Source of the DNA: Prorocentrum cordatum
Taxonomy: Eukaryota; Sar; Dinophyceae; Prorocentrales; Prorocentraceae
DNA length: 20,000 nucleotides
NCBI GenBank assembly: GCA_963575745.1
Contig: CAUYUJ010018309.1
Coordinates: 62,942-82,941 of the forward strand
Reading direction: 5' to 3'
Both the position numbers and the translations under genes were made by a program. The stretch's first letter is position 1. Each line of letters opens with the position of its first letter. Below are positions 1 through 9,441 of the stretch, one piece after another. Under the pieces are notes generated by a model, which ran no database searches, was not told the DNA's origin, and was given only the letters and a program-made list of their open reading frames with translations.

Positions 1-425
1 GAGGGGCCTCTACGACGCATCTTCGAGGCCTCCTGGGGGGGCTTCTTGGAGGTGATTGTTGAGCCTCTTGGGGGCCTTTTGGGCTTCTTGGGGGGCATGC
101 AGGAGGCATCCTGGAGGCCTCCTGGGGGTGTGTAGGAGGTAATTTTAGCCTTCGGGAGCGCTTTTGGGCGCCTTTTGGGGGCCTCTTGAGGGCCACTTGG
201 AGCCTCTCGGGGTTTCTTGGGAACTCCTAGGGCCATTTTGGTGCCTCCTGAGTGCCACTTCGGCCGTCTTGGGCCTCTTGGGGCCGTCATGGAGCCCTCT
301 TGGGCACTTCTTGGGCCCGTCCTGGGGCCCGCTTGGGCTGTCTTGGGGGCCTCCCGGGCTGTCTTCGGCCCTTCTTGGGCTGACTTGGGGCCTTCTTGAA
401 AGCCTCTGGGCCTGATTTGGGGGTC
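1..425. repeat. Degenerate GGCCTCTTGGG-type minisatellite
   Basis: The stretch is built from short, imperfect units around GGGCCTCTTGGG and GGCTTCTTGGG, spaced roughly 10 to 25 bases apart. In translation this gives monotonous Leu-Gly-Pro-Ser-Trp strings in several frames. The open frames here therefore reflect repeat periodicity and not a gene. Units drift in length and sequence, so this looks like an old array that probably continues left of the window. Confidence 0.6.
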
Positions 426-962
426 TCTTGGGCCGTGTTGGACACTGCGAAGGCAGAAGAAGCGAAAATTCAAAAAATGTACATTGTCCTCAGGGAATGG
501 GACAGATTTTCCGTCTTTGGACACTCTTAGGAGGTGTCGGGAGGGTACGTTGGAGGCTTCTGGAGCCGTCTGAGGAACATATTGAGTGTCTTGGAGCGAT
601 GTTTCGGCCACTCAGGGCCCTTTTGGGCCGTCTGGGCGGCCGCTGGGTTTTTTATGAGCCCGCGTTCGAGCTCTCCGGGGCGAGGGGCCGACCCGGCGTG
701 AGCTGGAGCTCCGATTTTGCCACCAAAATTGACTCGGACCCTCCTTCCCTACCCCAGCAGAGCCACCCCGGCACCCACCCCCCAGCAGAGCTGAAGCAAG
801 CTCAAGAATTGAGGCTCAGGCTATATCTGAGGGTCTTCGAAACTCACACGCCAGATCGGCGGATTTTCTATTTTTCGTCCAAAATCCGCCTGTAGGGGGA
901 CATGCCCGACCTAACTCGAGACGGGAGTCAATGCAAGCGGGGGTCAGCCAGAGCGCCGAGTC
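426..962. other. Unassigned region, weak open frame
   Basis: A plus-strand frame is open from a TTG at 428 to a stop ending at 895. It has no ATG at its head, its first part is continuous with the TCTTGGG repeat, and I recognise no domain. The second half reads as ordinary Ser/Pro/Arg-rich protein, including RPGVSWSSDF near 690-720 and DRRIFYFSSKIRL at the end. It could be a fragment of a dispersed repeat with a once-coding frame. No function is assigned. Confidence 0.25.
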
Positions 963-1078
963 TTGCAGGATCCTGCAGAGCCAGGGGCGCACTGACCCGT
1001 GTTTGGGTGCAGGACCCTGCAGGATCCTGCAGGATCTTGCAAGGCCTGACTGACCCGGGTCTGGATTGACCCGGGTCA
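963..1078. repeat. Cluster of perfect palindromes
   Basis: CTGCAGGATCCTGCAG at 1017-1032 is a perfect 16-base palindrome. A near copy, TTGCAGGATCCTGCAG, lies at 963-978 with one difference. GACCCGGGTC occurs at 1052-1061, and TGACCCGGGTCA, a perfect 12-base palindrome, lies at 1067-1078. A third degraded half unit, AGGATCTTGCA, lies between them. This is a small decayed tandem repeat of a 10-base self-complementary unit, or a set of dyad protein sites; the sequence does not decide between them. Confidence 0.6.
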
Positions 1079-1158
1079 GACAGTCCCCGACTTCGTGCCT
1101 TTGGGCGCGACTCTCCTTTTTATCTCCACGGGGGCCAACGGGTCCTGAGGGAGACGGG

Positions 1159-1195
1159 TCCTCCTCCTCCTCCTCCTCATCCTCCTCCTCCTCCT
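1159..1195. repeat. TCC trinucleotide microsatellite
   Basis: A run of about twelve TCC units on the plus strand, interrupted once by TCA. It is pyrimidine-rich on the plus strand. Confidence 0.9.
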
Positions 1196-1404
1196 AGGGT
1201 TTTCCGCCGATTTCGGGTCCTCGGGGCCCTCCACGGGCCCCGGGACTGTCAGAAAACGACATTTACTAGATTTTTTATTGGTAAAACAATTCTTTGTAAT
1301 CCGGGTGGCGCTCTGCGCAATGCACTCCGCAGAAACCGTGGCCGCCCCCGGCAGCAATAGGCAGCGGAAGTGTACGAATTCAGTGAAGTTTCCGCGCTTT
1401 ATCG

Positions 1405-1443
<39 letters not shown>

Positions 1444-1905
1444 TATCATCATCAGCATCATCATCATCATCATCATCCAACGATCATCATCATCATCATA
1501 GTCAGCATCAGCTTCAGCACCAGCATCAACATCAGCATCAGCATCAGCATCAGCATCAGCATCAGCATCAGCATTAGCATCATCACCGTCACCATCACCA
1601 TCACGATCATCATCCTCATCAGCATCACCATCGTCATCATCATCAACATCACAACCGTCGTTATCACCATCACCATCGCCATCATCATCAACACCACCAA
1701 CACCATCATGATCATCATCATCATCATCATCATCATCACCATCTTCACCATACTCATTATCATTATCATTACCATCTGCATCACCTTCATCACCATCATC
1801 ATCATCACCATCATCATCACCATCATCAACATCACCACCATCATCATCATCATCATCATCACTAATCTCATCATCATCAACATCATCATTACCACCACCA
1901 CCACC

Positions 1906-1993
<88 letters not shown>
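1405..1993. repeat. Compound CAT/ATC microsatellite, ~590 bp
   Basis: A three-base period is kept for the whole interval. The blocks are: near-pure CAT at 1405-1500; a hexamer CAGCAT block at about 1502-1575; a mixed CATCAC/CATCAT block at 1576-1888; about ten ACC units at 1889-1921; and a pure run of about 25 ATC units at 1918-1992. The open frames seen here (poly-Asp, poly-Ile, poly-Met, poly-Ser/His) are by-products of the repeat. The purest and presumably youngest block is at the right end. Confidence 0.95.
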
Positions 1994-2032
1994 CATCTCT
2001 GCCGTCCTGCTGCGCATTCCGTCCCCCTTGCC

Positions 2033-2119
2033 CGGCACGCGTTTGGCGTGTCCCGCGTATTCCTTGGCACGTGTTCGGCGTGTCAGCTTTGCCGCGCTCT
2101 TGAACGCATTTGGCGTGCC
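2033..2119. repeat. Three-copy short repeat, GGCACGYGTTYGGCGTGTC
   Basis: GGCACGCGTTTGGCGTGTC at about 2034-2052 and GGCACGTGTTCGGCGTGTC at 2066-2084 are near-identical and 32 bases apart. A weaker third copy, GAACGCATTTGGCGTGCC, lies at 2102-2119. Each unit is partly self-complementary (CACG and CGTG ends). No function is evident. Confidence 0.6.
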
Positions 2120-2145
2120 TGCCCACGCGACCTGACGGGCGCAAG

Positions 2146-2190
2146 GCTTGGTGGTGGTGGTTGTGATGGTGGTGGTAGTGGTGGTGGCGG
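2146..2190. repeat. GTG/GGT microsatellite
   Basis: A short imperfect GGT/GTG run of about 45 bases with a few interruptions. Confidence 0.8.
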
Positions 2191-2362
2191 GCGCCCACTT
2201 CCTTTCGCATGACCTCCGCCTCTCAGGAGGGAAAATTGGCACAGACACAACCAAACGTATATTCCCATCAGTGTGCAAGATACAGGGGCAGTGGAGGAGG
2301 CAGAGGAAAACCCAGGAAACATGGAGAAGTATGGAGTCCTGAAACTTGTGCCGCTGGGCGAT

Positions 2363-2368
2363 GTCGTT

Positions 2369-2440
<72 letters not shown>

Positions 2441-2441
2441 T
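2363..2441. repeat. Pure GTC microsatellite
   Basis: About 26 uninterrupted GTC units after one TTG variation at the left edge. This is the only GTC/GAC array in the window. It reads as poly-Val, poly-Ser, poly-Arg or poly-Asp depending on frame and strand, so open frames that run through it should not be read as genes. Confidence 0.95.
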
Positions 2442-2463
2442 CTGGCGCCGCCCCTAGCGCGCT

Positions 2464-2506
2464 CCGAGCGCCAGGGAGGGCCGAGCGCCAGGGAGGGGGG
2501 GGGGGG
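2464..2506. repeat. 17 bp direct duplication and G tract
   Basis: CGAGCGCCAGGGAGGG is present twice in tandem and runs into a G homopolymer ending near 2506. It looks like a recent slippage or duplication product. The sequence from here to 2690 shows nothing recognisable apart from a CTCC-rich patch at about 2618-2650. Confidence 0.7.
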
Positions 2507-2689
2507 TCCAGCGCCGATCCAAGAAATCCGTGCGGACCTCTGAAAATTCATGCTTGTGTTTGTTCCCAACCCTATTCGTGTTGGGTTCTCGTTTTGAATA
2601 GAGCGCTGTGGTCTCCACTCCTCCTCTCCTCCACCTCCTCCTCTCTCCTGCCTTCTGCTATGTCCTGCTTTATTCTCTACCATCCTATG

Positions 2690-3680
2690 TTGGATTCCCG
2701 CGAAGTGTCGCCGCTTTCGAGAGCTGCTGCTCCAGCATAGCGACGTCCGACGCACACCAGCATTAGACCTTGTCGTCCTTGCGGGCTGAGGACTGAGAAA
2801 CTGGCGCCAATTTTGAATGCTGTTTGGGGTCCAGCATAGTGACGCCCTGCGCACACCATGATGAGATCTCGCCGTCCTTCGGGGCTGCGAACTGAGGAAC
2901 TCTCGTCAGTTTTGAGTGCTGCTCGGGGGTCCAACATAATGACGCCCTACGCACACCATAATGAGATACCTCCGTCCTTGGGGGCTGCGAACTGCGAAAC
3001 TGTCGCCAGCTTCGAGGGCTGCTGGGGTGTCCAGCATTGTGACGTCCTACGCGCTGGGGGGTCCAACATAGTTACGTCCTACGCACACTAGAAAGAGACC
3101 TCGCTGTCCTTGGAGGCTGCGAACTGCGAAACTGCCGCCAGTTTCGAGGGCTGCTCGGGGCTCCAGCATCGTGACGTCCTGCGCGTATCAAAATGAAACC
3201 TCGCCGTCCTTGGGGGCTGCGAACTGCGAGACTGTCGCCAATTTCGAGTGCTGCTCTGGGGTCCAGCATAGTGACGTCCTGCGCACATCGGGACCTCGCC
3301 GTCCCTTTGGGGCTGCGAACTGCGAGACTGTCGCCAATTTCGAGTGCTGCTCGGGGGTCCAGCATAGTGACGTCCAACGACACCAGATTGAGACCTCGCC
3401 GTCCCTGGGGCCTGCGAACTGCGAAGCTGTGGCTACTTTCAAGGGCTGCTGGGGGTTCCATCGGAGTGACGTCATACGCACGCTGGAATGAGATCTCGCA
3501 GTCCCTGGGGTTTATAAATTGCGAATTTGTTAGCACTTTCCTGGGCTCCTCGGAGGTCCAGCGGAGGGACGTCACGCGCGCACCAGATTGAGACCTCGCC
3601 GTTCCTGGTTTTTGCGAGCGGCGAAGCCGTCGGCACTTGCGTGAGCTCCTGGGAAGTCTTCCCGTGGTTTCATCGGACCC
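2690..3680. repeat. ~100 bp tandem repeat array, about 9-10 units
   Basis: The anchor CCGTCCTTGG or a close variant recurs at about 2774, 2872, 2972, 3104, 3204, 3299, 3399, 3499 and 3599, giving an almost constant 100 bp period. A unit runs: ACCTCGCCGTCC, GGGGGCTGCGAACTGCGA, CTGTCGCCA-TTTCGAG, GCTGCTCGGGGGTCCAGC, ATAGTGACGTCC, then TGCGCACACCAGA. One unit is 132 bp because its GTCCAGCAT-GACGTCCTACGC end is duplicated at 3028-3091. The central units are most alike; 3499 onward and the first unit are most diverged. Both strands stay open across several units because the period and substitutions spare the frame, but no conserved protein is visible. Each unit carries a TGACGTC core, a full TGACGTCA at about 3467. 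Confidence 0.9.
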
Positions 3681-3712
3681 AGATTTGAGTCAGTGAGCGG
3701 GGCGCCACACAC

Positions 3713-4690
3713 AGCAAACGAGACTCAAACATCAGTTCGCGTGGACGAATTAGGGGAAGGCGTCTCGCAGCGGTGGTCTATCGGACCCGCAGAGAGACTG
3801 TCATCACCAGGCTGAAGGGCCCGAGAAACGATTAGGGGGGAGTACGATGTGGACGCGCATGTGGGAGAAGGCCGAAACTCAGCAACCCGCAGCTGTGGCC
3901 CATCGGATTCGCGGAAACACAAGCATTGGCACGTGTTTCGGCCATTCCATGCAGGCGGTTCAGGTGTTCGGAACCAGGTTCGGGGCGTCAAGCGCAGCAG
4001 ACTAAACTCAAACATCGGCTTGCGTGGGCAGATCAGGGGAAGGCGTTTCGCAACTGTGGTCCACCGGACCCGCAGAGAGATGGCTATCACTAGGACGGGG
4101 AGGACGAGGAACGATAATAGGGGGAGGACGGTGTGGGCAACCATGTGGGGAAAATCCAATACCTAGCAAGCCACAGCGGTGGTCCATCGGACCCGCAGAA
4201 GCATTATCATCAGCTCGTGCTCCCGTCGCGCAGGCGCTCCAAGTTGCCGGAAGACGCTTCTGGGCGCTACTCGCAGCAAACTGATCTCAAGCAGCGGTCT
4301 GCGTGAGCGAGCCAGGGGGAGGCGGTGCACAGCGGCGGTTCATTGGACCCGCAGGAATGTTGGCCAAGACGAGGATGACGAGGAGGACGACAGGGGAGAG
4401 GACGAGATTGAAGCAGGGGGGGGTCGGAGGAGCATGGGAAGCAAATGGAAAGGGGGAGCAGGCGGCTCACAGCGGTGCTCCATCGGACCTGCAGGGCGTG
4501 GACGAATCAGGGGAAGGCGCCTCGCAGCGGTGGTCCATCGGGCCCGCGGAAAGATTGTTACCGCCAAGATGAGGAGGACTAGAAACGATGATGGGGGAGG
4601 ACGATGTGGACAAACATGTTGGAGAAGGCCGGTACTTACCAATCCGCAGCAATGGTCCATCGGACCCGCGGAGGAGTATTGTGTGCTGTG
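3713..4690. repeat. ~280 bp higher-order tandem repeat with paired dyad cores
   Basis: A head segment (GCAGCAAACGAGACTCAAAC and variants) recurs at 3713, 3991 and 4272, a period of 278-281 bp. Inside each unit is a 27-base core, CGCAGCGGTGGTCCATCGGA plus CCCGCAG, found eight times: 3766, 3888, 4049, 4172, 4328, 4468, 4523 and 4645. Within a unit the two cores are 122, 123, 140 and 122 bp apart. The core contains the dyad GGTCC-ATC-GGACC. Between the cores lies a purine-rich segment with GAGGACGAGGAACGAT and GGGGGAGGACGATGTGG. The fourth unit has lost its head segment. I see no consistent reading frame. Confidence 0.88.
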
Positions 4691-5090
4691 CCAGCTTCAG
4701 CGAAGTCTTGCTGTAGGCCGCCGTTACGGTTAGTTTTTCGCTCCCTCATCCTTGGACATCGCCCTTCTTCCTACGTCCTGCCCTTATCTGACTTCTTCTT
4801 TCCCTTCCCTCTCTTTTTTTCGCCTGTGTGTATTTTTTACAGACGGGCGTTTCACAGGTGGATACGACGCAGCCTTCGGCGTTGTGGTGCTTGACGCAAG
4901 TCTTCGACCGTGTATATCTTGCGATCAATCGCGTGTAGTTGCAGCGGGGTCTTGATGCGCGACATGTTGCGTCTTTGAAAACGGCATCATGGTTCCATGC
5001 GCGTTCCTGCTTCTGATGTCCACGCGCGTTCCCACTGGTCTCTCGAGCCCTTTCCTGCTCGCTGGTGCCCTTGCCCCTGCTCGGCTCCTT
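4691..5090. other. Unassigned region with a splice-acceptor-like sequence
   Basis: No gene is recognised. A pyrimidine-rich stretch at 4783-4850 ends in TGTATTTTTTACAG and is followed by ACGGGCGTTTCACAGGTGG. This resembles a spliceosomal 3' intron end. No matching coding frame with recognisable homology follows, so the acceptor is only suggestive. Confidence 0.3.
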
Positions 5091-5330
5091 GGGGGTTGCC
5101 CATTGCGCAGCTTTCACCATCCCAGCGGAGTGGCGTCGTACACGCGTCCAGACGAGACATTGCGGGTTCCTACGGGAGGCGGCCAGCTGCGCAATTGTCC
5201 CCATTTTCGCAGGCCTCTGATGGGCCAAGCGGAATGGAGTGGCACGCAAGCCCAGAGGTGACCTGGCGGCTCTCAGTGAGTCTACCGAAAGCGCAAGTGT
5301 CGGTACTTTCGCGGGCAAGAGTGCTGCTTG
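5091..5330. repeat. Diverged copies of the 100 bp repeat
   Basis: CAGCGGAGTGGCGTCGTACA followed by CGCGTCCAGACGAGACATTG (about 5124-5163) aligns with the late array units, which read CAGCGGAGGGACGTCACGCG then CGCACCAGATTGAGACCTCG. The preceding GGGGGTTGCCCATTGCGCAG and the following GCTGCGCAATTGTCCCCATT and GTCGGTACTTTCGCGGGCA match the other unit segments. Two to three units can be followed. They are far more diverged than the array at 2690-3680, suggesting an older offshoot separated by the 280 bp array. Confidence 0.55.
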
Positions 5331-5690
5331 AATTTCAGTGTGTTCTTTATTGTATGGGGCGCTCCTTTCGATAGTCGCCGCGCATGTAGAAAATGTTGGG
5401 CAAGTCTCGAATACCGTGGTTCTTCAACTAGGGTCGTGGTGGGTTTGGCGGCGATCGCAGCGTTAGGGCCCCGCCCGCGCTGGACGCGCGCCGGGTCCAG
5501 GGCCGAGCGCAATGCCCGCAGTCCCCCACGTGTTCGGCCATTGCCCGCAGTTCCGCGCGGCTGACCGCGTGCGCCTCGCTGCCAGGGGTGCTGTTTCCGC
5601 GCGCCCGCATGCGCGCCTCTGGTCCAGCGGCTTCGGGCCTGGGGCGTTCGTGGACGCCTTCCGCGATCGGGACATGGACGCCCTCCAGCG
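5331..5690. other. GC-rich unassigned spacer
   Basis: No gene, RNA or clear repeat is visible. The stretch 5455-5690 is CpG-rich and stays open in several frames on both strands, which is expected from base composition alone. Confidence 0.4.
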
Positions 5691-6181
5691 CGCTGGTGAT
5701 GATGATGGTTAAGATGGCGATGGCGGTCGTGACGATGATAACGGTGATGATTGTGAGGAGGGTGAAAGTAGTGATGACAGTGATGAGGAGGATGGTGGGG
5801 ATGTCGATGGTGGTTATGACGGTAATGATGGTGACGGTGATGCTGCCGATGATGGTGATGGTGGTGACGATGATGTTGATGGTGACGATGGCGATGACGA
5901 TGATGGTGGTGATGACGGGGAGGAGGAGTATGCTTATGATGATTGTGGTGGTGGTGATGAATATGAGGGTGGCGGTGGTGATGATGAGGGGGATGATGAT
6001 GCTGCTGATGATGATGATGATGATGACGATGCTGATGATGATGATGATAGCGATGACGATGACGATGATGAGGATGATGCTGATGCTGATGATGATGATC
6101 ATGTGGCTGATGCTTATGCTGATGATGCTGATGATGCTGATGATGATGATGATGATGCTGATGATGATGATGATGATGGAA

Positions 6182-6221
<40 letters not shown>

Positions 6222-6527
6222 CGATGATGATGAGGATGAGGGTGCTGGTGATGTTACAGGTGGTGATGATGGTGGTGGTGGTGATGGGGAGGTGGGTGGT
6301 GGTGGTGGTGGTGATGGTGATGGTGATGATGATCAGGACGACGACGGTGATGATGATTATGGCAAGGATGATGATGGTGGGGGTCATGATGGTGGCGATT
6401 AGTGTGATCCTTCTTGTTATGGTGATCGTGGTGATGGTGGTGGTGGTACGCGTGGTAATTGTGATGCTGGCGGTGCTGACTGTGACGATGATGATGACGA
6501 CCATGATTCCGATTTTGATGAGGATCA
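5691..6527. repeat. Compound GAT microsatellite, ~830 bp
   Basis: A GAT/GGT/GCT/GAC three-base periodicity runs the whole length. The purest block is at about 6185-6235. The outer parts are mixed GATGGT and GACGAT. The long poly-Met/Val, poly-Asp and poly-Ile frames are repeat artefacts. On the plus strand this is GAT, while the array at 1405-1993 is ATC, its reverse complement, so the two are in opposite orientation. Interruptions (GGT, GCT, GAC) increase outward. Confidence 0.95.
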
Positions 6528-7083
6528 CATAGGCTACAACGACGGTGCTAATGGTTTTACCTCTATGGCAACTGCGATGCCGATGGCGGCGACGACAGCG
6601 ACGACGATACTATGATGGTGCTTATGATGGTATGGTAACGGCGATCTCGGTGGTGATTCTGACGATGGCGATTACGGCGATGCTGCTGATGAGGGGGGCG
6701 AGATGCGAACATGCGAATGCGCATGTGAAACATGCAAGCCACACAGTGCGAATTGCACCAGCCCGAGGTTGTATGGCACGCCTTCGGGGAGCATATGCAC
6801 CCCCCTAGTGCTGCTGCTGATGCTGCTCCTGGTGCCTTCTCCTCTTGCCGCTCCTCCTGCCGCCTTTTCTACTCTGCCCTCCTGCTCCTCCTTCCGCCCT
6901 TCCTCCGACCCCTCCTCTCTCCTCCCTTCTTCCTGCCCGCCCCCCCTTCCCCAGTGCGTGCTGCACCACTTCATGGAGGGGACCCCCATCTGGGGCGCCG
7001 ACAGCGAAGGCTGCACGCTGCTTGCGCTTTAGAGCTCTTCGGCCGTTGACCGCTGTCGGGCACAGGGGGAGCAGAAGACTTGA
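6528..7083. other. Unassigned spacer with a pyrimidine-rich patch
   Basis: GAT-like periodicity fades out up to about 6690. A CTCCT/CCTCC-rich patch lies at 6826-6955. The segment 6955-7083 reads as ordinary sequence but holds no recognised domain. The last in-frame stop before the retroelement reading frame is TGA at 7081-7083, so any 5' part of the element, such as an endonuclease domain, is not visible here. Confidence 0.4.
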
Positions 7084-7571
7084 ACCAAACACGGCGGGGG
7101 GGAAGCTGGCAGGAAGGGTGCCGGGCGTTGCAGGAAGAGGAGGAGGACGAGAACCAGGAGGAGAAGGAAGAGGAGGAGGAGCAGGAGGAGGAGCTCTGGA
7201 AGACGCTGGAAGGAGTGGTGTACCAAAGCCATGGAGGGGGGTGCCAAGCTGGCTCATAGGTATTTAAAAAGGAAACCTCCAGTGCGCCCTGACAAAGAAG
7301 GGAACCTCTGTGCGGCCACCCAGGTGCTTGCGTCTCTGTCGGTCGAGGCTCGCCTCGAAGCTCAGGTACGCATTTGGAAGGATGCTTGGCAGGCCTCTGA
7401 GGTGTACCAGCACCAAGCTCCCTTAGAAGGCCCACCTTCGGAGGTCCCAGGGCTCTTCTGTGTTGACCACATCAGAGCCTGCTCTCGGAGATTTAAAGAT
7501 GCCACGTGCAAACCTGATGGGTTTCACCCGCGGCACTATGCCTTGCTACATGACAGGGCCCTACTGTCTCG
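7084..7571 (+). pseudogene. Reverse transcriptase, N-terminal segment
   Basis: This is the first reading segment of the retroelement. It is open from just after the TGA at 7081; the first ATG is at 7231. The earlier residues WKEWCTKA (about 7207-7230) run smoothly into MEGGAKLAHRYLKRKP, which suggests that the frame is original before that ATG and that the Arg-rich stretch at 7130-7195 comes from a GAG tract. FKDATCKPDGFHPRHYALL (about 7492-7548) fits the start of the RT domain (fingers). The frame ends in TGA at 7573, but the sequence continues in the next frame from CTG at 7572 as LIFHFMSLVSNGP. The break is therefore a one- or two-base indel and not a true end. Confidence 0.75.
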
Positions 7572-8198
7572 CTGATTTTTCATTTTATGAGCTTGGTTAG
7601 CAATGGTCCCACATCAATATGCAGTTTAGATGTGCACCTCATGGCTAACGAGGGTCCAGGGGACCCGAGGCGCCCGATCGGCCATTTTAAGAGTTTCCCA
7701 CGGCTGTTTGGTGCCGTTAATACGGGGAGGACTCGGGACTGGGAGGCGGAGTTTGGGATGGGGGGACACTTCTCTGCCACCCAGCGGCGCTCCCCGTCAG
7801 ACTCGGTCTGGCGAGCTGCAGTGCGCGCAGAATGGGGCAAGGAGAATAAGCTTCACGTGCTCCACTTGTTGTGGGATATCAAGCAATTTTATGAACACGT
7901 CCCTCGAGGGGGCCTGCGCGACAAAGCATGCCAAATGATGTATCCCCTTGACCTCCTTGAGTTCTCCCTCGCCTCCTACGGTTGGGTTCGGGTTCTCAGC
8001 TATGAAGGCATGGTCAGCGCGGCTCTTTGGGCCTCTCGGGGGATAGTCGCAGGCAGCAGCACAGCCACGTATGAAGCAAAGCATTTCTTGAAGCCAGGAA
8101 TGGATGCGTGTGCAACCCACTGGGCCGACTGTGCGGCTCAAAGCCTCCACATAGATGACCTGTTCATCAGGTTTGGGGCAAGAACGCTAGTTGGGTAA
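7572..8198 (+). pseudogene. Reverse transcriptase catalytic core
   Basis: This segment holds the polymerase palm; its first ATG is at 7587. DPRRPIGHFKSFPRLFG (about 7662-7712) fits the conserved region before motif A. LWDIKQFYEHV carries the motif A aspartate at 7875-7877. SRGIVAGSSTAT (about 8034-8069) fits motif B. HIDDL supplies the motif C pair of aspartates at 8154-8159. All three metal-binding aspartates are therefore present. Shortly after motif C the sequence moves into another frame (HQVWGKNASWVIDTMYGIAG from about 8165), so the TAA at 8196 is an out-of-frame stop. Because the catalytic residues survive, the copy may be young or its indels partly assembly errors. Confidence 0.82.
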
Positions 8199-9441
8199 TA
8201 GACACTATGTACGGCATTGCTGGCAGCATGGCGAGGCACCTTCAATAATCACTAGGATTACCGCTGGCGGTTGGCAAGTTTGGAATGACGGCCACGAGCG
8301 GAACGTTGCTGCGCCAGGCCCAGGAGAGACTCGGATCCCTGGGAGGTGGTGCGGCCTATGCAGTGCGACATCTAGGTATTGATTTCACGGGTGGAAAACC
8401 TCGGAGAGGCAACAAGGTCCTGAGGACCAGGGCCAAACGTTTTATGCAGTTCTTCAATAGGCGAAGGAAGCTTAGTAGCTTCCAAGGTAGATGTAAATCC
8501 CGAGGTAGACTGTTTCAGACCAACTTGAAGCCGTCCCTAGTGTACGGGGGAGAGGTGGTAGCCTTCAACCCCAAGCAGGTGCATGCCCTACGAGGGGTAG
8601 GCGCTAAGGCTAGTGGCATAGCTCTGAGAGGTGCGTCGACGGATCTGGTGTGGTGTTTGCCTGGGGCCAGGGACCCTTTAGATGTTTCAGCTATGCCACT
8701 GGTCCGCTATGCCGAGGAATGGTGGATGCTCTCAGCTAGTCTGGGCCACGAGGACCAGCATGTGCACGAAGACACATTGAGAGCGGACATCTTGTCACAG
8801 ACATTCAATGCTGCGTTAACCAGGATTTCAGGAGCTCCCCAGAAGAGGTGGTTCTTGAAAAGCAAAGGCCCCATTTCGGATTGCATCCTTTGGCTCCAAG
8901 AAGTGGGCTGGGAAATCCTAGGGCCAGCCAGGTTTGTTGACTGTCGGGGGGTGGAGATTGTACTTACCACCCACAGTCCAGCCTATGCCAAAGAGTTATT
9001 TGTAGGCCAGCTGAAAAACAAGCTTGTGCAACAGGTAGTGCGAGAGAAATTCGACAGTGCTCAGCCTGGTTGGAGGGATCTCTTAGAGAGGGGCCTCTGG
9101 TGGGAACTCCCCAAGAAGGCCCTAGCCTCCTCCAAGCTGGACCTTAGTGCGAGAGAATCGGTTCTTTTCAGGCAGATGTTCACTCGCTCCCATCCTTCCC
9201 GTGTGCAGCTCCAAAAGTGGGGAGTGAACGTCGACGCAGTCTGTGAGTTTTGCGGTCGCCCAGACACCACCTGGCACAGGATCTGGGTGTGCAGTCATAG
9301 CCAGGAGGTTAGAGATGAGGAGCTAGGTCAAATGACCAGGCAGGCGCGAGAGGCAGGTGAAGGACACCCCCTTTTCACTTTCGGGTGGGAGGCCCATCTC
9401 GACCTCCCCCAACCTCCGAGCTCCTGGGAGATTTTTTTTTT
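8165..9441 (+). pseudogene. RT thumb/linker with CCHC zinc knuckle
   Basis: This is the third reading segment. VIDTMYGIAGSMARHLQ is followed by a TAA at 8246-8248, then SLGLPLAVGKFGMTATSG and on without interruption to 9430. It includes the thumb-like region with HLGIDFTGGKPRRGNKVL and a long helical linker. CEFCGRPDTTWHRIWVC (9242-9292) is a CX2CX7HX4C knuckle of the type found after RT in many LINE proteins. The segment shifts frame in a run of ten T at 9432-9441. Reading EIFFFDGNG across that run restores continuity with the RNase H segment, so a one-base slip there explains the break. Confidence 0.78.

Noticed and set aside
230-250. CCATTTTGG resembling the dinoflagellate spliced leader
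   Set aside because: Only a short part matches, the following bases do not continue the leader, and it lies inside the TCTTGGG repeat with no gene after it.
1399-2210. Long Asp-rich, Met-rich and Ile-rich open frames on both strands
   Set aside because: They are translations of the CAT/ATC microsatellite. All frames stay open because the three-base units contain no stop, and composition follows the repeat exactly.
2690-3591. Open frames on both strands across the 100 bp array as a repeat protein
   Set aside because: Frames on both strands are equally open, unit lengths of about 100 bp change frame between units, and no conserved residue pattern is kept in one frame.
5428-6532. 314-366 residue open frames over the GAT array
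   Set aside because: Same artefact: poly-Met/Val, poly-Asp and poly-Ile from a GAT repeat, with no non-repeat domain.
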